A program made the position numbers and the translations under genes. From assembly GCF_900086725.1 (NCBI RefSeq), contig NZ_LT574837.1:598479-662478 (forward strand): 64,000 nt of DNA, read 5' to 3'. Source of the stretch: Bariatricus massiliensis (GTDB taxonomy: Bacteria > Bacillota > Clostridia > Lachnospirales > Lachnospiraceae). Shown here one piece after another: positions 49,642-58,478 of this stretch. The notes beneath the pieces are model-generated. The model was given only the letters and a program-made list of their open reading frames with translations, ran no database searches and was not told the origin of the DNA. How positions within the stretch are numbered: position 1 is the first letter of the stretch; each line of letters opens with the position of its first letter.

Positions 49642-52350
49642 TTACCTAAGGAATCGGATTAATTCTTCCTCCTGCATAGGACGTGCATAATAATATCCTT
49701 GTATATATTGTACTCCGGACGCAGCAATTACCTGCTGCTCTTCCTCCGTCTCCACACCTTCCGCCACAACCATCAGACCGTTAATAGAAGCCATATCTAC
49801 GATGGACTTCAACAACGTATGCTGCTTGAAATTCGTAAGAATCTGTCTGGTGAGAGAACGGTCGATTTTTATAATATCTACTGGAAGATTGGACAGGTAG
49901 TTCAGGCTGCTGTAGCCAACTCCAAAATCATCCAACGCGATATGAACTCCCGCACACCTCAGGCTTTCCAGTGATTCTGCCGCCTGATCAATGGATTGAA
50001 TCAGGATACTTTCCGTAATCTCCAGCGTAACTTGCTCTGCTTTGACACCGGCATCATGAATTAATCTCTGTATGTGGGCGGCACTGTTTCCCACTAAAAG
50101 CTGCTGCACAGAAAGGTTGATTCCCATACGGAGAAGTCCAAGCTCCTCCCCGTGCTGTTTCATGAAAGAGCACGCGCTGCTCAACACATAGTCGCCAAGC
50201 TGCTCCACAATCCCATTGCGCTCAGCAAGTGAGATTACCTGCGCGGCTGAAAAATAACCTCCCTTTCCATCCGGCAGGCGGACCAGCGCCTCCACAGAGC
50301 TATAACAGCCACTCTGCAAAAGTCTGATGGGCTGATACCATATCTCCAACGTCCTCCGCTCAATAGCATCCTTCAAGCGGTGCAGAATATGAGTCTCCGT
50401 GCGGACTATTTCATCTAAAGTGTCATTGTAAATCACTATATTTTGATCCAGTTCTTTGGCAAAACGCAGGGCGGACTGGATATGGTCTATCAAACCGCTG
50501 GGATTGTCCCCGTGCGACGGGTATTGACAAGCAGCGATCCGCACCTGCAAAGAAAAGGATATGCTCTTAACTGTAACAGGAATTTTGAACATTTCCAGCA
50601 GACGCTCAGCGATAGACTCCATACTTTCGTCGGACAAGGAAGTTCCCAAAAATACATCCCCGTTAATACGATAGAGGTAAGAGCCGAACTGCCGTGACAG
50701 ACGTCCCCGCACCTCATGCAAGATTGCATCGCCCACATCCGCGCTGAACAGCTCATTGTACTGGCTGAAGCTGCAGATATCCAGACAAAAAAGGCTGAAC
50801 CTCCGCTTCTTATCATAGGAAATAAGCATGTTGGCATCCCGGAAAAATTTAAGCCGGTTCCCCACATTGAACACCGGGTCTGAATATGCCAGCTGCTCCA
50901 CCTGTTTGCGGTATCGGTTGAATGTCTTGGACAATTCCAGCATCTCTGAATTCGTATATTCATCAAAGACCACATCACTCTTTCCCTCGATGAGCTGCTG
51001 GCATTTCTCAGTCAGCATTCTCACCGGCGATTCCTTGGATACCCGCAGATAATAATCGTGAATCAATTCGTTGATTTCGGCTTCCGCCCCGGTCCTATTT
51101 TCCCGACAGCGTTTGTACTGAAAACGAGGCATCAAAAAGTTTTTCTGCCCATCCAGCCGATACTTAAACAACAGCTCCAAGGCAAGTCCTTTCGCAAAGC
51201 TCTCCTGCTGGCGTTCCTCCATCCTCTCCCGGACGGCCACCAAAAAATCCCCATCACTCACTCGTCCTGCTAAGAATGGACTATGAATATATTCGCACAA
51301 TCGTTCCTTGATACTGCCAAGGAAATCTGCCTCCGCCTTTGGACCCACCAGCTGAGCCGTCTGACTGTACCCTTCAATTGAAAAATAAAACAAGATAACT
51401 GAATCCTTACCGGATGAAAGCCACTGCTCCAAATTAATGGTAAATCCCTTCCGGTTGTACAGTCCGGTCTGTTTATCTTTAAGTTCTGTCTGCTTGAGAG
51501 CACACCTCAAGAGGTGTGTGCGCTGCAACAAAACAAATAACAATAGCAAAAGAAATGCCAGCAGCCCACAGACGATAATGAGGCTCATCTCCTGTACAGG
51601 AGAGAGCCAGCCGAATCTTGGCTGAATACTCAGATTCCATTCATTCGGCAGGTAAAAGACTATTTTTTGTGCCTGAGAAAAGTCAATTCCCGCCTGTGTG
51701 CTGGCAATGATCTCCTTGGCCCCTCTCTGAGGCTCCACACGCCAAAGCTCATAATCATAGCCTTGTTCAGATAAATTTTCCAGACCGAGCTGCTCCAAGA
51801 CATAGCCGCGCTCAAGAGCCACTGCCACCTCGCCTAAATAGACATTGTCTTTCACGATCGGCTGAAGAAACAAAAAAACCTCCTGCCCGGAAGAATCAAA
51901 TTCCATCGTAGAGGGCCCTTCAATGACCACATCTTTGACAACTTTTGCCAAAGTAAAGCTGTAAGAAAAATCTTTCAGCTCCCTTCCTGTCAAATTGCTG
52001 AACTCTGCCTGAGGGCATCCGCTTACCATTGTGTCGCCCTCGAACAGTAAAGCAAACCGGACCTCTTCCCGCTCCAAAAGGTTCGATGCCGCCCGCTCGA
52101 ACCAATCTGTACTGGCATTGTCCATGACAAGCGCTGTCTGTGCCAGAGCCTCGGCTTCATTTAAGGTTCCCTGTAATTGAAGCATAATTTTGTCGCTATA
52201 ATGATATAAAATATTTTCTGCCTCTCTTTGGCGAATTTTAATCATTTCTTGGCGTAAAAAACTCCATATTCCCCCAACCAAAGAGAAAACAAGCAGTACT
52301 GCACCGATAGAGATACAAATGCGCAGTCTTTTGTGTTTGTGTTTATTCAT
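49642..52350 (-). CDS. Membrane c-di-GMP phosphodiesterase: two degenerate GGDEF domains plus EAL
   Basis: 902 residues. N-terminal span (about 11-29), extracytoplasmic sensor of about 220 residues, second span (about 253-275). Two GGDEF-type domains follow: the first (about 285-400, DKQTGLYNRKGF) has SDGDF at the signature, the second (about 485-610, AYSDPVFNVGNRLKFF) has NGDVF, so neither looks catalytic. The EAL domain (about 655-902) keeps EALVR, INLSVQQL, LEITESI, ALDDFGVGYSSL, IIKIDRSL and AEGVETEEEQ, consistent with active hydrolysis of c-di-GMP. It lies 7 nt after the diguanylate cyclase gene, so synthesis and breakdown are co-expressed. Confidence 0.92.
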   Translation of the reverse strand: MNKHKHKRLRICISIGAVLLVFSLVGGIWSFLRQEMIKIRQREAENILYHYSDKIMLQLQGTLNEAEALAQTALVMDNASTDWFERAASNLLEREEVRFALLFEGDTMVSGCPQAEFSNLTGRELKDFSYSFTLAKVVKDVVIEGPSTMEFDSSGQEVFLFLQPIVKDNVYLGEVAVALERGYVLEQLGLENLSEQGYDYELWRVEPQRGAKEIIASTQAGIDFSQAQKIVFYLPNEWNLSIQPRFGWLSPVQEMSLIIVCGLLAFLLLLLFVLLQRTHLLRCALKQTELKDKQTGLYNRKGFTINLEQWLSSGKDSVILFYFSIEGYSQTAQLVGPKAEADFLGSIKERLCEYIHSPFLAGRVSDGDFLVAVRERMEERQQESFAKGLALELLFKYRLDGQKNFLMPRFQYKRCRENRTGAEAEINELIHDYYLRVSKESPVRMLTEKCQQLIEGKSDVVFDEYTNSEMLELSKTFNRYRKQVEQLAYSDPVFNVGNRLKFFRDANMLISYDKKRRFSLFCLDICSFSQYNELFSADVGDAILHEVRGRLSRQFGSYLYRINGDVFLGTSLSDESMESIAERLLEMFKIPVTVKSISFSLQVRIAACQYPSHGDNPSGLIDHIQSALRFAKELDQNIVIYNDTLDEIVRTETHILHRLKDAIERRTLEIWYQPIRLLQSGCYSSVEALVRLPDGKGGYFSAAQVISLAERNGIVEQLGDYVLSSACSFMKQHGEELGLLRMGINLSVQQLLVGNSAAHIQRLIHDAGVKAEQVTLEITESILIQSIDQAAESLESLRCAGVHIALDDFGVGYSSLNYLSNLPVDIIKIDRSLTRQILTNFKQHTLLKSIVDMASINGLMVVAEGVETEEEQQVIAASGVQYIQGYYYARPMQEEELIRFLR

Positions 52351-52357
52351 ATTTCCC

Positions 52358-53914
52358 TCAATTCTGGTGGATATGATAATATCCTTTCCCGTTATGCTTC
52401 ACGTAATAGAGCGCTTCGTCCGCATCGGCAATCATCTCTTCCAGCCCCGCGCCGGAGTGATAAACTGCGACTCCTATACTACACTTGATTGGAATGCTCT
52501 GGCCGCCTGACCCTACCTCGGACTGAAAACGCAGTACAATCTCATCCAAGATACCACGCAGCTCCGACTCATCATCCAGACCGGTCAACAGCAGTACAAA
52601 TTCATCCCCGCCGTACCGACCTGCCACTCCCTCATATTTCTTCTCATACTCGCGCAAAACGTAGGCAATACTCTGCAGGGCAATGTCCCCGCCGCTGTGG
52701 CCGCATGTATCATTGATATATTTCAGATTATCCATATCCACAAATAATAAGGCGCTCACTGTCTGACTGTCCAGCTTGCTTATCTGCTCTTTCGCGCGCT
52801 TTAGAAAGACGGAGCGGGTAACTACGCCTGTCAGGCTGTCCGAAAGGCCGTTGCTGGTCAGCCGGAGAATCTCATTGAAGTCCACATTGTCCGGCCTTTC
52901 GTTTTGATAAATCTTCTTCTCCAATTCCCCTATGGAATTCACCAGCATATCGACTACCTTCATCTGGCCTTCAATATAATGACGTACAAGCCACAAAAGC
53001 CCTCCACAGACAAGAATCGTCAGAAATGCAACCAACGTCAAACTAGGAAGAATCTCGGAAAAGGCCTCCCAAAATCGGATGGTACATAACATATCCCAGC
53101 CCGTATTTTCAATGCGCTGATAAGTGGTATAGCATAAACTTCCATTCTGAATGCTCCAGTATGAGCCGGACTGCATCGCCAGCATCCGTTCCTGCAGTTT
53201 ATCAGGTGTGGTTCCAAAAATCGTATAATCTTGAAGTACCTCCATCACGGGACTGCCATAAGGAACACCCTTCGATGAAGACATGATCTGCCCCTGAGAG
53301 CCAATCAGCGTGGCATCCGAACCGCTGGCCTGCGCCGTCCGCTCCAAAATGGCCTCCACTTCATCAAAGTAGATGGCGCTGAACAAACATCCCGTAAGCT
53401 CGCCCTCCTCATCCTGAAGGGGTACTGCTACCGTATAGTTCAGTGTAGCGCCGTCCGCACCGGCCGCAAAACTATCCGTCACCTGCCGCTGTCCAGTAGA
53501 AAAAAGCTGCTGCATATACTCCCGGCTCGCAAGGCTTGCCGGCTCGGAGCCGTCGGAATATACGATAATATCCGCATCCACATAGCAGATCATCATATAT
53601 CCAAAATGAGGACTCATCTGATCCAGTTTTTTTACCTTATCGATGGGTGGAACTTCCGGGTCATAAAATTCTGGTAAATCCGCCAGCGATTCAAGAAACT
53701 CAATCGTCCCGTTGACGCGCTCTGAAATCAATGCGTCACTTCCGGTCAAAGATAATTCCGCTTTTGACTTCATCTGATTGATGGATAAAATGGCGCCCCC
53801 AAAAAAGATAATAATTAGCACTATTACACAAAATACTATGCTGTACCGGGTAATCGGCGAAAAAGAAATCTCCCACTTCCCGCCTTTATTCCTTTTCTGA
53901 GATTCTCTATTCAT
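52358..53914 (-). CDS. Membrane diguanylate cyclase with dCache-type sensor
   Basis: 518 residues from ATG 53914; a GTG ten codons earlier (53944) is possible but has a weaker site. First span (about 22-45), a dCache-like extracytoplasmic domain (LFSTGQRQVTDSFAAG, LNYTVAVPLQDEEGEL), second span, then a GGDEF domain with SLTGVVTRSVFLKRA, FVDMDNLKYINDTCGHSGGD and the active motif GRYGGDEF. The inhibitory RxxD site before the motif is not present (KYEG instead), so product inhibition is not expected. It is coupled to the EAL gene downstream and has its own promoter. Confidence 0.92.
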   Translation of the reverse strand: MNRESQKRNKGGKWEISFSPITRYSIVFCVIVLIIIFFGGAILSINQMKSKAELSLTGSDALISERVNGTIEFLESLADLPEFYDPEVPPIDKVKKLDQMSPHFGYMMICYVDADIIVYSDGSEPASLASREYMQQLFSTGQRQVTDSFAAGADGATLNYTVAVPLQDEEGELTGCLFSAIYFDEVEAILERTAQASGSDATLIGSQGQIMSSSKGVPYGSPVMEVLQDYTIFGTTPDKLQERMLAMQSGSYWSIQNGSLCYTTYQRIENTGWDMLCTIRFWEAFSEILPSLTLVAFLTILVCGGLLWLVRHYIEGQMKVVDMLVNSIGELEKKIYQNERPDNVDFNEILRLTSNGLSDSLTGVVTRSVFLKRAKEQISKLDSQTVSALLFVDMDNLKYINDTCGHSGGDIALQSIAYVLREYEKKYEGVAGRYGGDEFVLLLTGLDDESELRGILDEIVLRFQSEVGSGGQSIPIKCSIGVAVYHSGAGLEEMIADADEALYYVKHNGKGYYHIHQN

Positions 53915-53972
53915 ATATAAATTCAACCTTTCTTCACTGTTCACTTCATTTGGTACTCATGCCAGATAATAT

Positions 53973-54001
53973 ATTATAACATTGTTTACCGGATACTTCA
54001 A
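53973..54001 (-). promoter_or_regulatory. Promoter of the diguanylate cyclase/phosphodiesterase operon
   Basis: On the minus strand TTGAAG (54001-53996), a 17-nt spacer and TATAAT (53978-53973), about 60 nt upstream of the cyclase start. It is close to the vegetative consensus. Confidence 0.7.
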
Positions 54002-54059
54002 TTGCAGTATTTGTCGTTTTTAACGGAATAAAGTGGGTTTCCTATAGAACAAAGGGGCT

Positions 54060-54138
54060 GGAACAAAGTGGACAAGTCCACTTTAACCCCCTATATCCCT
54101 CACTCATGAGGGACTTGTACACTTTGTGCGCCAATGTG
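54060..54138. repeat. Left copy of a 79-bp inverted repeat
   Basis: This 79-bp segment is the reverse complement of 55833-55911 with three mismatches and no gaps. It contains small dyads (GTGGAC/GTCCAC, and a CTCATGAG palindrome). Read on plus it encodes KVDKSTLTPYIPHS and a stop, matching in sense the C-terminal tail of the hybrid kinase at the other copy. It lies in a 350-bp stretch without a convincing gene, below the GntR gene. Directly beyond it, GCAGCTTTCCTCTGCACATTG repeats a sequence next to the right copy, but in direct orientation. Confidence 0.9.
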
Positions 54139-54187
54139 CGGATGCGAAGCAGCTTTCCTCTGCACATTGTGTGCATCCCCCGGAGGG

Positions 54188-54232
54188 TTTTATTATATAG
54201 GAAAGTTCGAAGGACTTTCCTATATAATAAAA
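54188..54232. repeat. Perfect 19-bp palindrome
   Basis: TTTTATTATATAGGAAAGT at 54188-54206 is followed after 7 nt by its exact complement at 54214-54232. It lies between the 79-bp repeat and the terminator of the GntR gene. It could be an extended hairpin, part of a mobile repeat, or a binding site. Confidence 0.85.
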
Positions 54233-54259
54233 AAAGCTGCCCCCACCAAAGTAGGGGCA
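54226..54259 (-). terminator. Terminator of the GntR-type regulator gene
   Basis: TGCCCC at 54238-54243 pairs with GGGGCA at 54254-54259; reading the minus strand, a run of seven Ts follows the stem. It lies just below the stop at 54265. Confidence 0.7.
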
Positions 54260-54264
54260 AGCCT

Positions 54265-55740
54265 TTATTGCCACAATTTTGTTCCGTCATATACCTGCAT
54301 CGCCGCTTCCCAATAGCCAAAATCCTTACATGATGTTATAATCTGCCCTCGAATCTGCTGAAACAATTCCGAGATTTTCTCCACGAAGCAGTGGACGTCA
54401 CCGGCCCGCAAAGTCTTGACCGCGCTAAGGCATTTTGCATAATTATCATAGTCTGCGCTTGTTTTTTCTCTGCTTATAAGTTTCGGTATACTTCTTCCAA
54501 TACGGAAATTCCTGCGCAGAACGTTATAGATTGAGCGAAGCATTTTATATTGAATATGTTCCGTGATAAATTCCAGCAGGACGCTGGGGAAAAAATGATA
54601 CAAAAGAGAATCGCTCCAGTGGCTCTCCAGCTTAGCGCAGAGTTCTTCCACTTCCTCCTCCTTTACATGTTCCATGGCATGGGCCGCCACCCCTTCCATC
54701 ATCAGAGTGAGCAGCTCCAGACTGTCCAGAAACCTACGGACATGACAGGAAATCAGCTCAGGATCGATGGGAAATTCCTTCAATTCCTCCCGGCTCATCG
54801 TAACCCAAATGCCCTTATGGGGTACCGCATTCACGACGCCCCACTCCTTTAATATCTTAACAGCTTTTAATGTGGTGTCTATACTGACACCATAAATCTT
54901 CTGCATCTCTTTATGGGATGGCAGAAAATCTCCCGGCTTATAATATCCCATGGCAATCAGGCCTATGATATCCAGATAGACACTGGAATACCGCTCCTCA
55001 CCCTGACACATCTTCTTCTCTAATTCTTCCGCCCCGAGAACGAAAACCGAATCCGGCGGCACCTTGTATGTGGGCGTGTCTTTATTCTGCTCTCCCTTGA
55101 AGCCATAGACAAAAGACATATCCTCAAAGGGAACACTGCCCGGCTCCCCTCCGTCTCTCACTGTATTTAAAAATTCTTTCAATGTAGCGTGGTATCTTTC
55201 CCTGACCTCATAGCTCCCTATCAGAGAGTCTAAATCGGAATACCCCATGCTGTCCACCGTGCGGAGAATAAATTCATTGCCGTTTCTGGCCACAAAAAAC
55301 CGCCAAAAATTATTGGAAAGTCTCCAGAATTTTGACTCCTGCCGAGGATCCATATGTTCCACGATTGTCTGAGGAATGACCCAGTCTTCCTCCCGGCACA
55401 GAGAAATCCCCCGGCCAATTACCGGGTAACACAACAAAACACCTGTCTTTAATGCGTCATTTGCCGGAACAGCAGACGCCCTCTGCAGTGAGAGCTCCGC
55501 CGCTTTATGTACAACATTTTGATGGTAAGCTACGGTGGGGCGCTTGCGAGGCTTTGACTCCACAAGTCCATCCCTTACCAGCATTTCTATCGCACACCGC
55601 ACGGGCTTTTCCGACGTTTGGAATTCCTTGCACATATTAGCCCGGGAGGGCAGCCGGTACCCGCCGGGAAGCAGGCCGCATTCTATCTTATTTTTTAGAT
55701 TATCATATATTTTCTGGTATAGATTTACATCATTTTTCAT
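54265..55740 (-). CDS. GntR-like regulator with two winged-helix domains
   Basis: 491 residues. The N-terminal wHTH (about 5-75) shows IYDNLKNKIECGLLPGGYRLPSRANMCKEF, then AIEMLVRDGLVESKPRKRP. A second wHTH (about 250-320) shows LIAMGYYKPGDFLPSHKEMQKIYGVSIDTTLKAVKILKEWGVVNAVPHKG. Between and after lie helical regions without a recognised effector fold. A typical GntR protein has one such domain and a single effector domain, so this is an internal duplication or fusion. It starts behind AGGTGGG. It is bracketed by the 79-bp inverted repeats and sits in the kinase/c-di-GMP cluster. Confidence 0.8.
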   Translation of the reverse strand: MKNDVNLYQKIYDNLKNKIECGLLPGGYRLPSRANMCKEFQTSEKPVRCAIEMLVRDGLVESKPRKRPTVAYHQNVVHKAAELSLQRASAVPANDALKTGVLLCYPVIGRGISLCREEDWVIPQTIVEHMDPRQESKFWRLSNNFWRFFVARNGNEFILRTVDSMGYSDLDSLIGSYEVRERYHATLKEFLNTVRDGGEPGSVPFEDMSFVYGFKGEQNKDTPTYKVPPDSVFVLGAEELEKKMCQGEERYSSVYLDIIGLIAMGYYKPGDFLPSHKEMQKIYGVSIDTTLKAVKILKEWGVVNAVPHKGIWVTMSREELKEFPIDPELISCHVRRFLDSLELLTLMMEGVAAHAMEHVKEEEVEELCAKLESHWSDSLLYHFFPSVLLEFITEHIQYKMLRSIYNVLRRNFRIGRSIPKLISREKTSADYDNYAKCLSAVKTLRAGDVHCFVEKISELFQQIRGQIITSCKDFGYWEAAMQVYDGTKLWQ

Positions 55741-55832
55741 CGAATACCCACCTGTGAATTTCTGTTATGTCTTTCAGTTTATCACAAGAATTTCGATGGG
55801 TCAAACCCGAGATATTGGGCAGCTTTCCTCTA

Positions 55833-55911
55833 CACATTGGCGCACAAAGTGTACAAGTCCCTCATGAGCGAGGGATATAGGGAGTTGAAGTGGACTTGTC
55901 CACTTTGTTCC
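55833..55911. repeat. Right copy of the 79-bp inverted repeat, overlapping the hybrid kinase 3' end
   Basis: Reverse complement of 54060-54138, three mismatches, no gaps. On the minus strand it encodes the last 16 or so residues of the hybrid kinase (KVDKSTSTPYIPRS) and its stop at 55862. Together with the left copy it encloses 1,694 bp containing only the GntR-type gene. Confidence 0.9.
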
Positions 55912-58450
55912 TGAGCTCCGCATACTTTCTGATAATGTCATCCATAACAAAGGGTTTCCCGATATGGGAATCCATACCGCTGTCCAGACACTTCCTCACA
56001 TCCTCCTGAAACGAATTGGCAGTCATGGCAATGATTGGCACTGAACCTGCGTCTTTGCGCGGCAACGCACGAATCATCTGTGTGGCTCGATAGCCGTCCA
56101 TCACCGGCATCTGTATATCCATCAAAATCAAATCATAATATCCCTCCGGTGAAGACGCAAAGCAATCTACAGCCTCCTGCCCATTGCCTGCCGTGTCTGT
56201 CTTTGCCCCTGCAAATTTCAACAGCTCCAGCACAATCTCCATATTGATATCATTGTCCTCCACGACCAGCACTTTTTTCCCTTCAAAACCGGAAACCGTT
56301 TCTTCCTCGTCCGTCCTTTTCCCTGCGCCATTTAGCCCTTCCAAAAGTTGCGCTATATCAGAAGGGAAAACCGGGTGGGAGACCGTGCCCGACGCTCCGA
56401 TTTCACCGGCCGTTTCTGACATCTCATCTTTGTCATAGCCGGTGAGAATCAATTTAGGAGCACAGGTTCCGGCCGCCTCCCTGATTTTCCGAGATACTTT
56501 CTTCATATCCGGCTCAAAGCTCCAGCCCAAAAAGCATAAATGATACGGCCTGTCATTCCGAGATGCCTGTGCCGTCATGGCCGCCGCTTCTTCCAGTGTG
56601 TCTGCCACTTCCACCGTGAACGACTGCCAGCGCAAAAGCTCTGTCAAATATGTCCGGATTCTTCCCACAGAGTTCAATATCAGGACTCGCTGTCCTTCCC
56701 CACATCTTCTGTAATCTTCTGTAGCTTCCACCCGCTCAAAGGGCAGCTCAACTTTAAAGTTACTGCCTTCCCCTACCCGGCTCTCCAGCGTAATGTGTCC
56801 CCCCATCAGCTCTATAAATCGCTTTGTGATGGGCAGTCCCAGACCGGTACCGCCATATCGCCGTGTCACACCAGAGGTTTCCTGTGTAAAAGGCTCAAAT
56901 ATTCTGTCAAAGTTTTCTTCTGCGATTCCGCATCCGCTGTCGCTTACGACAAATTCAATCCAAGTCTGTTGGCTTTCCTGCTTCAGTATTCTTATCGTTA
57001 ACGCAATCCTGCCGCCCACCGGGGTAAACTTTAAAGCATTGGAGAGCAGGTTGTTGAGTATCTGATTGAGCCGCAGCACATCCCCTACCAGTGCCTCCTC
57101 CATTATATCCAGTAAATATACCTCCAAGGCAATTCCCTTCTCGCGGGCTTGAATGTAGAATACTGCCGTCAACGCTTTCAAGATCTGGTTAAAGTCAAAC
57201 GGCTCTTGGCATAAATCTATCTTCCCCCGCTCAATCTTGGACATATCCAATATGTCATTGATCAATGTCAAAAGATGCCGTGAGGAGAGATTAATCTTGG
57301 ACAAACAATTTGCCATCCGCTCCGGCTGCTCGATGTATCGCTGCCCCACTTCCACCATCCCGATAATACCGTTAAGCGGCGTCCTGATTTCATGGGACAT
57401 TTGGGACAAGAAATCGCTTTTTGCGTGGTTCGCCTGCTCCGCCCGCTCTTTCTCTTCCATTAAGAGCAGCTGATGCTTATGCTCACTGCGCCGATACAGC
57501 GCAAAGAACACAAAAATAATAATCAGGACAATGACAAATATCCCCGCTCCAACAATCACCATGAACCGGCTGAGATATGAGACCTGAGAGTTGACTGTCT
57601 CATACGCCATGCTCGTCATCATATACCATGAAGTGTCCTCAATCGGGGCAAAAAATAAATACTCATGCTGCTTTCCCAGCCGCATGGACAGCATGCCGCT
57701 CTCGCCTTGTACAATCCCTCTTTGAAGTTCTGCCAAATCGTATCCCTTGTCAAAAACCGCCTTCTTCTCAAAAATAGAATACAAATTTGACCCTGTCAGT
57801 GCCGGGTTGATATTATCGCCCTTTATCACGAAATTCCCTTCTTTGGTGATAACGTTTGCATAGGAGTTCGTTCCTTCCTGGCTGAGCGCCAGTTTTTCCC
57901 CAATAGAAGAAGCATCAATTCCGATGATGACCGCAATCAATTGTTCTTTCCCAAAATCTTTCGGCTGAATGGAAGTTCCGAGTAAAATCACATCACTGTC
58001 CCAAATTGTCTCATCTACAGAAATAAACTCTTCTTTCCCCTCCAACAGTTCATCCAGCGCAGTAATCTTAGATATAGCCGGAATCACGCCTTCGGGAGAG
58101 TATGCGATCCCGTCGCTGCTCAGAATAGCCACATGGGAAAACCCATTATCCTTTTGAACCTCCTCCAAAAAGGACAACAGGGCATTCTCATTTTCCAGTT
58201 CCGCGTTCGACAGAGAATTGGTCATTGTCTTAATCTGTGCAAACTGGCTGTCCATATTGGTTTTAAAATGCTGGTTTCGCTGCTTAGTCATCTCTTCAAG
58301 ATAAACCTCACTGATCTGGGACACGGTCTGAGCCATCTCTTTCTTATATGCAGACCATGCCACGGCACAGAGCACTATAACCAGCAGCATCAGACCCAAG
58401 GCAAAAGTTATGCCAACCCGCTTTTCTCTCTCAGAACTGCCCTTCTTCAA
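55862..58450 (-). CDS. Hybrid histidine kinase with Cache-type sensor and two receiver domains
   Basis: 862 residues. Two spans (about 13-33 and about 292-315) flank a Cache-like sensor. HisKA: SQMSHEIRTPLNGIIGMVEV. HATPase: LNQILNNLLSNALKFTPVGG, VSDSGCGI and GTGLGLPI. The first receiver (about 590-710) has lost its phospho-acceptor region (FLGWSFEPD) and its lysine, so it is a pseudo-receiver. The second (about 725-845) is intact: VLVVEDNDINMEI, LILMDIQMPVMDGY, and IGKPF. The last 16 residues come from the 79-bp repeat. It follows the SBP/nucleotidase-domain lipoprotein by 28 nt, which may be its ligand-binding partner. Confidence 0.92.
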   Translation of the reverse strand: MKKGSSEREKRVGITFALGLMLLVIVLCAVAWSAYKKEMAQTVSQISEVYLEEMTKQRNQHFKTNMDSQFAQIKTMTNSLSNAELENENALLSFLEEVQKDNGFSHVAILSSDGIAYSPEGVIPAISKITALDELLEGKEEFISVDETIWDSDVILLGTSIQPKDFGKEQLIAVIIGIDASSIGEKLALSQEGTNSYANVITKEGNFVIKGDNINPALTGSNLYSIFEKKAVFDKGYDLAELQRGIVQGESGMLSMRLGKQHEYLFFAPIEDTSWYMMTSMAYETVNSQVSYLSRFMVIVGAGIFVIVLIIIFVFFALYRRSEHKHQLLLMEEKERAEQANHAKSDFLSQMSHEIRTPLNGIIGMVEVGQRYIEQPERMANCLSKINLSSRHLLTLINDILDMSKIERGKIDLCQEPFDFNQILKALTAVFYIQAREKGIALEVYLLDIMEEALVGDVLRLNQILNNLLSNALKFTPVGGRIALTIRILKQESQQTWIEFVVSDSGCGIAEENFDRIFEPFTQETSGVTRRYGGTGLGLPITKRFIELMGGHITLESRVGEGSNFKVELPFERVEATEDYRRCGEGQRVLILNSVGRIRTYLTELLRWQSFTVEVADTLEEAAAMTAQASRNDRPYHLCFLGWSFEPDMKKVSRKIREAAGTCAPKLILTGYDKDEMSETAGEIGASGTVSHPVFPSDIAQLLEGLNGAGKRTDEEETVSGFEGKKVLVVEDNDINMEIVLELLKFAGAKTDTAGNGQEAVDCFASSPEGYYDLILMDIQMPVMDGYRATQMIRALPRKDAGSVPIIAMTANSFQEDVRKCLDSGMDSHIGKPFVMDDIIRKYAELRNKVDKSTSTPYIPRS

Positions 58451-58478
58451 CTGTAGTCTCCCCCTTCCTCTGGATTGC

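Noticed and set aside
54042..54320. 92-residue minus-strand open frame below the GntR gene
   Set aside because: It runs through the 79-bp repeat, the palindrome and the terminator, has no ribosome binding site or recognisable domain, and is best explained as a by-product of repeat sequence.
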